Origin: CAVWGP01 sp963754645
GTDB taxonomy: Bacteria; Pseudomonadota; Alphaproteobacteria; Bin65
DNA length: 64,000 nt
Assembly (NCBI GenBank): GCA_963754645.1
Contig: CAVWGP010000012.1
Span: 124,001 to 188,000 of the forward strand
Direction of reading: 5' to 3'
The notes under the pieces were generated by a model. That model ran no database searches. It was not told the origin of the DNA and worked only from the letters and a program-made list of their open reading frames with translations. Positions within the stretch are counted from its first letter, which is position 1, and each line of letters starts with the position of its first letter. Made by a program: the position numbers and the translations under genes. Positions 44,206-52,977 of the stretch are shown here, piece after piece.

Positions 44206-44953
44206 GTGACAGTGCATTCAATTGACGCGCCGGGGCTGGCGGGGTCGCGTGGCACATGGCCCGTTTGGCGCGCCTCGTTGTTCCCGGCCTGCCGCATCAT
44301 GTCACCCAGCGCGGCAACGGCCGCGCGCGGACCTTCTTCGACGACGGCGACTACGCGCTCTATCGCGATCTCCTGGCCGAGTCTTGCGCCGCCGCCGCGG
44401 TCGCGGTGTGGGCGTGGTGCCAGATGCCAAATCACGTGCACCTCATCCTGGTTCCCGCCGGTCGCGATGGGTTGCGCCGCGCGCTGGCGGCGACGCACCG
44501 GCGCTATGCCGGCATCGTCCAGGCGCGCCGGCGGCGCAGCGGCCATTTCTGGCAGGGGCGGTTCGGCTCGGTCGTGCTGGACGAAGCGCATCTGGCGACC
44601 GCAATGCGTTATGTGTCGCTGAATCCGGTGCGCGCCCGGCTGGTCGCGCGGGCCGAGGACTGGCGCTGGTCGAGCGTGCGCGCGCACCTCGCCGACCGCG
44701 ATGACGGAATTACCGCGCGCCGGGCGGTGCTGGAGCGCTTTGCGCCGTTCCGGGCGTTTCTCGCGGCAGCGCCGGACCCGGACGCGCTCCAGCGGCTCAG
44801 GGCCGCCGAGACGATCGGCCGGCCGCTCGGCGGCGAGCCGTTCATCGCGCAACTCGAGAAACGGTTCGGCCGCACCCTGCAACCGGCCAAGCGCGGCCCC
44901 AAGCCGCGCACAATCCATCCCGCGCCGGAGCGGCTGATTTAATGCACTGTCAC
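44206..44953 (+). mobile_element. REP-associated transposase element with 13-bp inverted ends
   Basis: The transposase gene is flanked by GTGACAGTGCATT (44206–44218) and its perfect inverted complement AATGCACTGTCAC (44941–44953). Similarity extends irregularly outside the repeat (GGAATTACG against CTTCCGAAATT on the complement). The element is about 748 bases and carries only the transposase gene. Confidence 0.7.
44256..44942 (+). CDS. REP-associated tyrosine transposase (Y1/HUH family)
   Basis: A 228-residue single-strand transposase of the IS200/REP type. RLVVPGLPHHVTQRGNGRA opens the fold. MPNHVHLILVP is the HUH metal motif, and the tyrosine in THRRYAGIVQ is the candidate nucleophile. 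GHFWQGRFGSVVLDE and MRYVSLNPVRARLV are typical RAYT motifs. The C-terminal extension is basic (KRGPKPR). The gene looks intact. Its stop lies in the right inverted repeat. Confidence 0.92.
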   Translation: MARLARLVVPGLPHHVTQRGNGRARTFFDDGDYALYRDLLAESCAAAAVAVWAWCQMPNHVHLILVPAGRDGLRRALAATHRRYAGIVQARRRRSGHFWQGRFGSVVLDEAHLATAMRYVSLNPVRARLVARAEDWRWSSVRAHLADRDDGITARRAVLERFAPFRAFLAAAPDPDALQRLRAAETIGRPLGGEPFIAQLEKRFGRTLQPAKRGPKPRTIHPAPERLI

Positions 44954-44984
44954 TTCCGAAATTAGAATTTCACGGCGCGGCGCG

Positions 44985-45227
44985 CTAGGCGGCGAGAAGC
45001 TCGGCCTTTACCTCGGGCTCAAGCCGGACGGTCGTGAAAAACTCGCGCGGGTAGAGATAATCCTCACCCAATTCATCGATGACGCGCAGCAATCCGAGCT
45101 TTGCCGCGGCCGCATCCGGAACGATCTCATAGATCTTGTGCCGCTCCAGCGATGCCGGATAGCCGTCGTTGCGAATGCAGAGGCGGACACGCCGATCCGC
45201 AAGCTTCGCTTTTCTGCTATTCGACAT
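44985..45227 (-). CDS. Small conserved protein of unknown function (80 aa)
   Basis: An 80-residue protein with the pattern CIRNDGYPASLERHKIYEI then GLLRVIDELGEDYLYPREFF, found in many bacteria as a stand-alone small protein of unknown function. A strong AAGGAG lies seven bases before the ATG. It overlaps the 3' end of the preceding small gene by 11 bases, suggesting coupling. The partner gene (described separately) has the HWYEAHGIG motif often found next to it. Confidence 0.75.
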   Translation of the reverse strand: MSNSRKAKLADRRVRLCIRNDGYPASLERHKIYEIVPDAAAAKLGLLRVIDELGEDYLYPREFFTTVRLEPEVKAELLAA

Positions 45228-45415
45228 CGAGTATCTCCTTGATCTTCTGCTCCTTGCGGCCAATTCCGTGCGCTTCATACCAATGAACTTCGGCGAAATA
45301 AATATTGCCAGCGGCCCTCTCCGTAGAGTTTGCACAAGCGAGCGAGGTCGCGAATGCCACGACCGCGCGCAATGGTCTTGCCGCGCTCGATGTTGCCAAC
45401 CGGTTCGAACCACAT
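45217..45415 (-). pseudogene. Broken partner of the small two-gene cassette
   Basis: The minus strand reads MWFEPVGNIERGKTIARGRG, then GIRDLARLCKLYGEGRW in one frame from 45415, and then FAEVHWYEAHGIGRKEQKIK in another frame ending at 45217. Together they resemble one small conserved family of unknown function. About 15 residues expected between GRW and AEVHW are missing and the frame changes near 45310. It thus appears truncated and shifted by a small deletion. It lies 10 bases downstream of the gatB stop. Confidence 0.55.
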
Positions 45416-45424
45416 CGGACAACG

Positions 45425-46882
45425 TCACGGCGCCAGCTTTTTCGCCAATATCTGGTTGACGATTTGCGGGTTGGCCTTGCCGCCGGTGGCTTTCATCACC
45501 TGGCCGACGAACCAGCCGGCGACTTTGGGATTGACCTTGTATTGTTCCGCCTGGCCCGGATTGGACGCGATCGCGGCGTCGATCGCCTGTTCGATCGCCG
45601 CGGTGTCGGTGATCTGGGTCAGGCCCTTGGCGGAAACGATGGCGGCCGGGTCCTTGCCGGTCTCGAACATGTCGTCGAACACGTCCTTGGCGGTGCGGCC
45701 CGAGATCGTCTGGTCCGAAATCAGGTCGATGAGCTTGCCGAGGGCGGCGGCCGAAACCGGCGACTGGCCGATCTCCTTGCCCGCCTTGTTGAGCCGGCCG
45801 AACAGCTCGGTCGACAGCCAATTGGCCACCATCTTGCCGTCGCGGCCCTTGGCTGAGGCCTCGTAGAAAGCCGCCGTTTCGCGCTCGGCGACGAGCACGC
45901 CGGCATCGTAATTGCCGATGCCGTATTGCGCCATGAAGCGCTCCTTCTTCTCGTCGGGCAGTTCGGGCAGGCCGGCCTTGATGCGCTCGACCCAGGCGGG
46001 ATCGAGCTTCAACGGCAGCAGATCGGGATCGGGGAAATAGCGGTAATCATGCGCCTCTTCCTTGGAGCGCATCGGCCGGGTTTCGCCCTTCTGCGAATCG
46101 AACAGGCGGGTTTCCTGGGCGATCTTGCCGCCGTCCTCGAGGATTTCGACCTGGCGCCGCGCCTCGTACTCAACCGCCTGCTTGATGAAGCGCACGGAAT
46201 TCACGTTCTTGATCTCGCAGCGCGTGCCGAGTTCGGCGCTGCCGGCGCGGCGCACCGAGACGTTGACGTCGGCGCGCATGCTGCCCTTCTCCATGTCGCC
46301 GTCGCACGAACCGAGATAGCGCAGGATGGTGCGCAGCTTGGTGACATAGAGCCCGGCCTCGTCGGCGCTGCGCAAATCGGGGCGCGACACGATCTCCATC
46401 AGCGCCACGCCGGCGCGGTTGAGATCGACGAAGCTGCGCCGCGGGTCCTGGTCGTGCAGGCTTTTGCCCGCGTCCTGCTCCAAATGCAGGCGCTCGATGC
46501 CGATCGTCTTGGACGAACCGTCCTTGAAGTCGATGACGAGCGCGCCTTCGCCCACCACCGGCTGCTTGTACTGCGAGATCTGATAGCCGGGCGGCAGATC
46601 GGCGTAGAAATAATTCTTGCGGTCGAACACCGAGTGGAGATTGATCTTGGCCTTCAAGCCCAGCCCGGTGCGCACCGCCTGCTCGACGCAGACGCCGTTG
46701 ATCACCGGCAGCATGCCCGGCATGGCGGCATCGACCAGCGACACTTGCGTGTTCGGCTCGGCGCCGAATTCGGTCGCCGCCCCCGAGAACAGCTTGGATT
46801 TCGACGTCACCTGGGCATGGACTTCCAGGCCGATGACGATCTCCCACTGGCCGGTGCGGCCGTCGATGAGGTTGGCGGACAT
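45425..46882 (-). CDS. gatB: Aspartyl/glutamyl-tRNA amidotransferase subunit B
   Basis: Subunit B of the GatCAB amidotransferase, 485 residues. The N-terminal kinase-like domain has WEIVIGLEVHAQVTSKSKLF, FDRKNYFYADLPPGYQISQ and DLNRAGVALMEIVSRPD. YRYFPDPDLLPL is conserved, and the C-terminal tail/YqeY domain ends VNPKVAGWFVGQVMKATGGKANP. I place the start at 46882 (MSANLIDGRTG), since the frame upstream to 46945 lacks family similarity. It lies on the same strand as gatA but about 16 kb away, whereas gatCAB is usually contiguous. Confidence 0.95.
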   Translation of the reverse strand: MSANLIDGRTGQWEIVIGLEVHAQVTSKSKLFSGAATEFGAEPNTQVSLVDAAMPGMLPVINGVCVEQAVRTGLGLKAKINLHSVFDRKNYFYADLPPGYQISQYKQPVVGEGALVIDFKDGSSKTIGIERLHLEQDAGKSLHDQDPRRSFVDLNRAGVALMEIVSRPDLRSADEAGLYVTKLRTILRYLGSCDGDMEKGSMRADVNVSVRRAGSAELGTRCEIKNVNSVRFIKQAVEYEARRQVEILEDGGKIAQETRLFDSQKGETRPMRSKEEAHDYRYFPDPDLLPLKLDPAWVERIKAGLPELPDEKKERFMAQYGIGNYDAGVLVAERETAAFYEASAKGRDGKMVANWLSTELFGRLNKAGKEIGQSPVSAAALGKLIDLISDQTISGRTAKDVFDDMFETGKDPAAIVSAKGLTQITDTAAIEQAIDAAIASNPGQAEQYKVNPKVAGWFVGQVMKATGGKANPQIVNQILAKKLAP

Positions 46883-47270
46883 AGTACGTGGCTCGGCGTT
46901 CGATGTTGCGGCCGCACTTATGACAGGAAGCGGCAACGCCGCCAATACGGCCGCCGCCGCGCGCCAGCCATAGCGCGGCCCCCTCGCGCGAAAATTTTGT
47001 GCTTGCGTTCTCCGAGAATGTTGCTATTATGTTCTCAGCAAGCCTCACGGCGGCCCATTGCCCATAGCCGCCCGGCCCTGCCTCGCCATGGTTAGGACCC
47101 GGCCCCGCCGCTCGCGGGACACACCGGGACCGCGCGCGAGGTGGGAGAAACCGGAGCGCGCCGGGCCACGACATACCGACCCAGGGATTGAGCGACACGC
47201 AAGTGCCGGCGGCGCGTCATGCGCCGGCGGAGCACCGTGCCGACCCTCAAACCGAACACGCGGTCGGATC
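46883..47270. other. Intergenic region upstream of gatB and the PG-binding gene
   Basis: No gene supported in 388 bases. A plus-strand promoter candidate is TTGCGT (47003) with TATTAT (47025), 16-base spacing. The overlapping sequence GTTG-N7-GTTC (47020–47034) differs by one base from the alphaproteobacterial LexA consensus GTTC-N7-GTTC. The remainder is GC-rich with no repeat noted. Confidence 0.4.
47020..47034. promoter_or_regulatory. LexA-like box (one mismatch)
   Basis: GTTG-CTATTAT-GTTC compares with GTTC-N7-GTTC. It overlaps the putative -10 TATTAT, the place expected for repression. One mismatch makes this only a weak candidate. Confidence 0.3.
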
Positions 47271-47708
47271 ATGGCATACAGCCCCTATTTTCATGGCGAT
47301 TTCGGCTACCAGCAGGAAAACGACGAGGACGAACTCGCCGACCTCGGTTCGCTTCTGCAACAGCAGGGCTATCTGGACGTCGCCGCCGGCGCGGCACCGC
47401 CCTACTACACCGATGAGTTGAACGAAGGCGTCAAGGAGGTTCAGCGCCGCAACGGCCTCGACCCGACCGGCGACGTGAAGCCCGGCTCGGCGACCCAGGT
47501 TCTGCTTAACGAGATGGCCGCCGGCTTCCGCGGCGGCGCCTTCATCCACGGCGACGGCGGCGCGCCGCTCGAAAGCGCCAGCGGCACTTCGTGCCGTCGG
47601 CGAGGGCCGCGCCAACGAGCCCGGCGCGGTCAAGGCGGCGACCTATCGCCTGGCCGCCCTCGGCCACGGCCCGCGTTTTTCCCATGGGCGCGAGCCCACT
47701 TTCGCTAA
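47271..47708 (+). pseudogene. Truncated/frameshifted peptidoglycan-binding protein
   Basis: The protein starts MAYSPYFHGDFGYQ and contains a PG_binding_1-type helix bundle (DELNEGVKEVQRRNGLDPTG then KPGSATQVLLNEMAAG). After about 47590 the plausible continuation (RAVGEGRANEPGAVKAATYR) lies in the neighbouring frame, which then has no stop before it runs over the convergent permease gene. The gene is probably a 5' remnant with an indel, at the edge of the accessory region. Domain assignment is moderately sure; its full length is not. Confidence 0.5.
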
Positions 47709-47727
47709 GCCGCCGCTGCGCGACCGC

Positions 47728-48471
47728 CTAAACCCTCTTGTGCAGCCTGTGGTCGAGCCAGAGCAATATCGAGCTCGCGCTCACGGCGAACAGGAACAGC
47801 ATCAACACAACGGCCATCATCTGCTTGGTGTCGTTGAGGCCGATGGCGTTGATGATGAGGAAACCCAAGCCGGCCGAGGAAGCGAACATTTCGCCGATCA
47901 GGACGCCGAGCAAGGTCAGCGAGAAGCCGACGCGCAGGCCGGTGACGACCTCGGGCAGCGCCGCCGGAATCAATATGCGCAGCGCGGTGCCGGGCGCATC
48001 GAGCTTCATCGAGCGCGCCGCCTTGACGTAGACCGGCCGGATGTTGCGCACCGCGTTCATGGCGAAAATCGCCACCGGCACGATGCCGTGAATGGCGCCG
48101 AACGCGACCTTGGCCGAAAGCCCGAGGCCGAAGATGAGCAGGATCAGCGGATAAAGCGTGACCTTGGGCAGCGAATAGAGCGCGATCAGGATCGGCTCGG
48201 CGACCTCGCCCGAAAGCCGGTGGCCGCCGAGCAGCACGCCGATGCCGACGCCGCCCGCCCAGGCGATGATCAGCGCATAGGCGAAGGCATAGACCGAGGC
48301 CCAGAAATGCGGCCAGAAGCGTTCCTCGCCGAGCATGATGACGGCGTGGCTGACAGTCTTCGCCGGGCTCGCGATGGCAACGTCGCCGGCATACCAATGC
48401 ACCGCTTGCCAGCCGGCAAGAATGACCAGGACGACGAGCGACAGGTCGAAAGCGCGGATCAGGGATTTCAT
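47728..48471 (-). CDS. ABC transporter permease (NMT1/taurine-type), set 1b
   Basis: A 247-residue inner-membrane permease with about six membrane segments and the binding-protein-dependent transport EAA-like loop (KAARSMKLDAPGTALRILIP then ALPEVVTGLRVGFS). It is of the SsuC/TauC/ThiX family. The start overlaps the stop of the upstream permease (ATGA), so the two are translated together. It is a clear paralogue of the permease at 51974–52714 (shared GLGLSAKVAFGAIHG-type segment). Confidence 0.9.
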   Translation of the reverse strand: MKSLIRAFDLSLVVLVILAGWQAVHWYAGDVAIASPAKTVSHAVIMLGEERFWPHFWASVYAFAYALIIAWAGGVGIGVLLGGHRLSGEVAEPILIALYSLPKVTLYPLILLIFGLGLSAKVAFGAIHGIVPVAIFAMNAVRNIRPVYVKAARSMKLDAPGTALRILIPAALPEVVTGLRVGFSLTLLGVLIGEMFASSAGLGFLIINAIGLNDTKQMMAVVLMLFLFAVSASSILLWLDHRLHKRV

Positions 48472-49224
48472 GCCGCGCTCCGCCGCCGCCGCAGGATGCG
48501 CCGCTCCCAGACGAACAGCAGCATATTGACCGTGGTCACCAGCGTCAGCACGAACAGCATGAGGCCGTACATCTTGCGGTTCTCGAAATTGTTGTAGGCG
48601 TAGGAAATCTCGTAGCCGAGGCCCGAGGTCGCCATGATGAACTCGCTGGCAATGACGCCGATGAAGGCGTAGGCGACGGCGAGCTTGATGCCGGTGAACA
48701 AATGCGGCGCCGCCGCCGGCAGCTTGAGCCGCGCCGCGGTCGCGAGCCAGCCCATGCGGTGCACGCGCGAGACCTTGGTCAGCACGCGCGGGATGCGATC
48801 GATGCCGTTCAAGGTGTTGATGACCATGGCCACGACGGCGAACAGAAACGCGATGACGATGACGGGCCGCTGATTGAGCCCGAGCAAGGAGATCAGCACC
48901 GGGTAGAAGACGAAGAACGGCACCGCGTAATAGGTGGCGAAGAACGGATCGAGCGCCCGGCGCAAGCGCGGCACCGCGTGAATTCCCACGCCGGCGGCGA
49001 AGCCGAAGACGACCGAGGCGATGAGGGCGAAGACGACCTTGCTCAGCGTTTCGTAAATATCCGCCCGCGTCTTGGCCGAGGCCAGCAGCTCGATCATCCC
49101 GCCCACCATCTCGGTCGGCGCGATCATCGTCGTGCGGTTGACGATGCCGCCGCGGCACAGGCCCTCGACGAGCGCGAAGAGCGCCCGCCAACAGCAGCAG
49201 GCGCAACCAGCCGACGCGGCTCAT
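48468..49224 (-). CDS. ABC transporter permease, set 1a, frameshifted near the N-terminus
   Basis: A permease of about 251 residues with YAVPFFVFYPVLISLLGL, TLNGIDRIPRVLTKVSRVHR (EAA-like loop) and LPAAAPHLFTGIKLAVAYAF. The N-terminal signal-anchor is split: MSRVGWLRLLLLAGAL is in one frame (from 49224) and ALFALVEGLCRGGIVNRTTM in the main frame, joined near 49180 by one extra G. It is paralogous to the permease at 51210–51977. No substrate-binding protein immediately precedes it. Confidence 0.85.
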
Positions 49225-49270
49225 CGCCCGGGTCTTGTCCGCGCGGCGCCGGGCCCGGCCGCGCGCGCGG

Positions 49271-50125
49271 CTAGGCGGCCAGCGACAATGCCGCCGGCCG
49301 GGCCTGCGCCAGCATCATGACGTAGAACTCGGCGCCCTCGCCCGCGACGATGTCGTGCGCTTCGTCGTAATCCGTGTAGAGCACGTCGTCCTTGGTCCAG
49401 GCCTGGCCGCCGATCGTCCCGGCGCCGGACAGCGCATAATAGATAAAGTGACCGCGGCCGCGATGCCGCGCGCCGGCGTCGATCTTGAGAAAATCGATGC
49501 CCGTGCGCCGCTCGGCGAAATTGCCGAGCGCCTTTTCCGCCACGCCCGGCTCGCCGGGCAATTGGTGCCAGCGGAAATTCGCCGAGTTCATGAAGATTGG
49601 CGCCTGATAGAGCTGGGCCGGATATTCCAGCTTGCGCTTGTTGTGGTTCTCCCACGCCGCTTCGTAGCCGTCCTGGTTCTTGCGGCCGGTGCCTTCGTTG
49701 GGGAAGAACACGCCGTCCTTGAACGTGCCGACTTTCTTGAGTTCGGCGATCGACGCCGACATTTGCCGCTCGGACATATAGCCGCTGCCGCTGGCGCCGC
49801 CGAATTGCAGCACGAGGGTGAGCGAATCGACCGACGACGTCTGCGGTCCGTAGCGCGTGCCTTCGGGAAAATAACCGACGACGCCGGGCGACATGACGCC
49901 ATCGCGGTCGAAATCGAAATCGCCCCGGATCTGGAAGCGGTATTGGTCGAAATTGTGCCGGTGGCGCGGCGAGAAGAAATCGTCGAAGGTCTCGACGAGC
50001 TGGAGCAGGAAATTGTCGGGCGAGCCGGGCTGGCCTTCGAGCAGGCGCTTGAAGCGGAAGCGGCCCTGGCGCGGCTTCTCAACTCGATCCTCGAATTCGA
50101 CTTCGGCCCCACGAACAACTCGCAT
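49271..50125 (-). CDS. Cupin-like protein of unknown function
   Basis: A 284-residue soluble protein that appears to hold two cupin-type barrels. The first has FFSPRHRHNFDQYRFQIRGD (a histidine cluster followed by Y/F-rich strand) and VVGYFPEGTRYGPQ. The second has FLKIDAGARHRGRGHFIYYA and GGQAWTKDDVLYT. Cupins of this bicupin type are often metal-dependent dioxygenases or decarboxylases. It lies between the two transporter sets, divergent from the substrate-binding protein gene, suggesting an enzyme of the same pathway. Specific activity unknown. Confidence 0.65.
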   Translation of the reverse strand: MRVVRGAEVEFEDRVEKPRQGRFRFKRLLEGQPGSPDNFLLQLVETFDDFFSPRHRHNFDQYRFQIRGDFDFDRDGVMSPGVVGYFPEGTRYGPQTSSVDSLTLVLQFGGASGSGYMSERQMSASIAELKKVGTFKDGVFFPNEGTGRKNQDGYEAAWENHNKRKLEYPAQLYQAPIFMNSANFRWHQLPGEPGVAEKALGNFAERRTGIDFLKIDAGARHRGRGHFIYYALSGAGTIGGQAWTKDDVLYTDYDEAHDIVAGEGAEFYVMMLAQARPAALSLAA

Positions 50126-50239
50126 GATCTCGCTCTCCTGCTGCTCTATACTGGCTCATTGTAGCCGAGCGGGCGAACGCGTTGCAATTGCCGACAGCCG
50201 GCGTTTGACGCATAGTCGATCCTCACGGGAGGATTTGCC

Positions 50240-51205
50240 ATGCCACGTTCGATCGTAGCCCGCCTTATCGGGGCGGCGGCGCTTGCATTGACCGCCGCGG
50301 TGCCGGCCTCGGCCGAAAAATTCGCCGTTAGCCAATACGGCATCGTGCTCTCGACCCTGCCGTGGGCGGTCGCGCTCGAGAAGGACATGTTCAAGGCCGA
50401 GGGCCTGTCGATCGACGGCATCGTCGGCAGCACCGGCGGCGGCACCACGGTGCGCAACATGCTGGCGACCGACCTGCCGTTTGCCGATGTCGCCGTGCCC
50501 GCCGCCGTCGCCGCCAGGAAATCCGGCCTCGACCTGCGCATCGTGTACAACTCGGTCAATTCGATCGGCGAGCTGGCCTGGGTCGCGCGCAAGGACAGCG
50601 GCATCAAGACGATCAAGGATCTCGCCGGCAAGAAAGCCGCCTACTCGGCGCCGCGCTCGACCACCGAATCGCTGCTGAAATCGATCCTCAAGAAAGAGGG
50701 CATTCTCGACAAGGTGACGACGCTGCCCGCGGGCGGCATGGGCCCGGCCCTCACCCTGCTCAACAATGGCGGCATCGACGCGGCGCCGATCGTCGACCCG
50801 CACGTCACCGTCGATGCCGACAAATACCAGCTGATTTTCCGCGTCATCGATTATATCCCCGATCTGAGCTGGGCGGTCGGCGTGACCACGGCGAAATTCG
50901 CCGAGGAGCAGCCGGAAAAAATCCGCGCGCTCATCCGCGCCCGGCGCAAGGCGGTCGATTTCATCTACGCCAATCCCGCCGAGACGGCGAAAATCTACGC
51001 CAAATATTGGAACATCAAGGAAGACGTCGCCGCCCGGCTGCTGCCGAAATTCTACGCGATGAAATTCTGGTCGCGCGGCGATTTCAACATGAAGGGCTTG
51101 CAGGCGATGCTCGATGGCATGCTGCTGGTCGGCGAGATCGACACGCCCGCGGATGCCGCGACGCTGCCGGATCGCCGTTTCCTGCCGGACGACCTCAAGA
51201 ACTAA
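50240..51205 (+). CDS. NMT1/THI5-like ABC substrate-binding protein, set 2
   Basis: A periplasmic binding protein of 321 residues with signal peptide (GAAALALTAAVPASAEK) and the NMT1-type beginning LEKDMFKAEGLSIDGIVG and GGGTTVRNMLATDLPFADVA. TIKDLAGKKAAYSAPRSTTE is the conserved hinge region. The gene is four bases before the set 2 permeases. It is homologous to the binding proteins at 56832 and 57879; ligands of this family range from sulfonates to pyrimidines and aromatic acids. Confidence 0.9.
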   Translation: MPRSIVARLIGAAALALTAAVPASAEKFAVSQYGIVLSTLPWAVALEKDMFKAEGLSIDGIVGSTGGGTTVRNMLATDLPFADVAVPAAVAARKSGLDLRIVYNSVNSIGELAWVARKDSGIKTIKDLAGKKAAYSAPRSTTESLLKSILKKEGILDKVTTLPAGGMGPALTLLNNGGIDAAPIVDPHVTVDADKYQLIFRVIDYIPDLSWAVGVTTAKFAEEQPEKIRALIRARRKAVDFIYANPAETAKIYAKYWNIKEDVAARLLPKFYAMKFWSRGDFNMKGLQAMLDGMLLVGEIDTPADAATLPDRRFLPDDLKN

Positions 51206-51209
51206 GCCG

Positions 51210-51977
51210 ATGCGCCTGTCGCGGCGCCGGACGGCGGCGCTCCTCCGCCTGCTGTTTCTCGTCGCCTTCGTTGCCATTCTCGAATATCTCTGCCGCACGG
51301 GCCGGATCGCGCGGATCACCATGGTGCCGCCGAGCGAAATGGTGGCGGCGCTCTTCCAGCTCATGGCCGCCGGCCGCCACACCGACGATATCCTGTTCAC
51401 CTTCACCAATATCGCGGCGGCGACCGCGCTCGCGGTCGCAGCGGGCGGCGCGATCGGCGTCGCCGTCCACGCGCTGCCGCGGCTGCGCGCCGTGCTCGAT
51501 CCGATCTTCGGCTCCTACTACGCCGTGCCGACTTTCGTTTTCTATCCGATCCTGATCGTCCTGCTCGGCGTCAACCGGTGGCCGCTCGTCGTCATCGGCG
51601 CCATGTTCGGCGTCGTCGCGATGGTCATCAACACGATGGACGGGCTCGACCGGATTCCGCGCGTCTACCTCAAGGCGGCGCGCGCCCACGGCTTGTCGCG
51701 GGCCGCGACGGTGTGGCGCATCAAGGTTCCGGCGGCGGCGCCGTATTTTTTCACCGGCTTCAAGCTCGCCATCACCTATTCCTTCATCGGCGTCATCGCC
51801 GGCGAATTCATTCTCTCGGTGGCCGGGCTCGGCCGCCGCATCGCGATTTCCTACAACGATTTCGAAACGCCGACGATGTACGCGCTGCTGGTCCTGATCG
51901 TGACCGTCGTCGTCACGGTCTATTTCGCGGTGCGCGGCTGGGAGGCGCGCCTGGCCCGGCGGCGCGGCGCCGCATGA
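51210..51977 (+). CDS. ABC transporter permease, set 2a
   Basis: A 255-residue permease with YAVPTFVFYPILIVLLGVNR, GLDRIPRVYLKAARAHGLSR (EAA loop) and PAAAPYFFTGFKLAITYSF. It follows the substrate-binding protein gene by four bases and overlaps the next permease by four bases (ATGA). It is the counterpart of the set 1 permease at 48468–49224. Confidence 0.9.
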   Translation: MRLSRRRTAALLRLLFLVAFVAILEYLCRTGRIARITMVPPSEMVAALFQLMAAGRHTDDILFTFTNIAAATALAVAAGGAIGVAVHALPRLRAVLDPIFGSYYAVPTFVFYPILIVLLGVNRWPLVVIGAMFGVVAMVINTMDGLDRIPRVYLKAARAHGLSRAATVWRIKVPAAAPYFFTGFKLAITYSFIGVIAGEFILSVAGLGRRIAISYNDFETPTMYALLVLIVTVVVTVYFAVRGWEARLARRRGAA

Positions 51978-52714
51978 AGAAGGCGCGGCCGCTCGACATT
52001 GCCCTGTTCGCGCTGGCCGCCGCCGCGCTATGGCAAGCGCTGCACGAGTGGGTCGGCGCCGACGGCATTTCCTCGCCGCGCGTCACCATCCGCCACACCG
52101 CGGAATTGCTCGCGACCAAGGCGTTCTGGGGCCACGCCGCCGCTAGCGGCAAGGCCTTCGCCTTCGCGCTCGGCGTTGCCCTGTTCGGCGGCCTCGCGAT
52201 CGGCCTGCTGCTCGGCTTCTTCAAGCTCGCCGGCGAAGTCTTCGAGCCCATTGTCGGCGCGGTTTATTCGATTCCGAAAATCACGCTCTATCCCGTCATC
52301 CTGTTGATCTTCGGGCTGACGCTCTCGGCCAAGGTCGCGTTCGGCGCCCTGCACGGAATTTTTCCGGTCATCATCTTCACCATGAACGGCGTCAACAACA
52401 TCCGGCCGTCGGTCCTGAAAACCGCGCGCGTGTTGCGCATGACGCCGGGCCAAACGATGGGCCGCATCATGCTGCCGGCGGCGCTGCCGGAAATTTTTTC
52501 CGGCTTCCGCATCGGCTTCTCGCTGACCTTGCTCGGCACGCTGATCGCCGAACTGTTCGCCGCCGATAGCGGCCTGGGCTTCATGCTCATCCGCGGCATC
52601 GAGCGCCACGACGTGCCGACGATCATGGCGCTGACCTTGCTGCTGATCGCGATCTCGGCCTCGGTCGGCGTCGCCCTGCTGCGGGCCGATCGCAAATTGC
52701 GCAGCCGGTATTAG
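51974..52714 (+). CDS. ABC transporter permease, set 2b
   Basis: A 246-residue permease, with VYSIPKITLYPVILLIFGLT, TARVLRMTPGQTMGRIMLPA and ALPEIFSGFRIGFSLTLLG, translationally coupled to the permease upstream. It is the counterpart of the permease at 47728–48471. Together with the binding protein at 50240 and probably the ATPase at 52978 (opposite strand) it would form a heterodimeric importer. Confidence 0.9.
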   Translation: MKKARPLDIALFALAAAALWQALHEWVGADGISSPRVTIRHTAELLATKAFWGHAAASGKAFAFALGVALFGGLAIGLLLGFFKLAGEVFEPIVGAVYSIPKITLYPVILLIFGLTLSAKVAFGALHGIFPVIIFTMNGVNNIRPSVLKTARVLRMTPGQTMGRIMLPAALPEIFSGFRIGFSLTLLGTLIAELFAADSGLGFMLIRGIERHDVPTIMALTLLLIAISASVGVALLRADRKLRSRY

Positions 52715-52750
52715 CGCGGAATGCGACCTTGATGCGCGCAACACAAAGCC

Positions 52751-52912
52751 GTCATCCCGACCGGAGCGGTGCGAAGCACTGCGCAGCAGAGGGACCTCGG
52801 CTGAACTTGCACAGTCGCGCATGACAGCGCCACGCCAGTCCGCCCGAGGTCCCGCGGATCGCTATGCGATCCGCCGCTTCGCGCGCTCGCGCGCGCTACG
52901 GTCGGGATGACG
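52751..52912. repeat. REP-like palindromic intergenic repeat, copy 2
   Basis: The outer arms GTCATCCCGACCG and CGGTCGGGATGAC are a perfect inverted repeat. The interior shares GAGGGACCTCG, CCCGAGGTCCCGCGG and the 9-bp stem GCGGATCGC/GCGATCCGC with the copy at 8574–8714. It lies between convergent genes, as does copy 1. Confidence 0.8.
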
Positions 52913-52977
52913 GGATTGGGTAGCTTGGGATTTTCGAAAGGGAAATACAGCGGCCGGTCCTAACCAACCGCCGCCGC

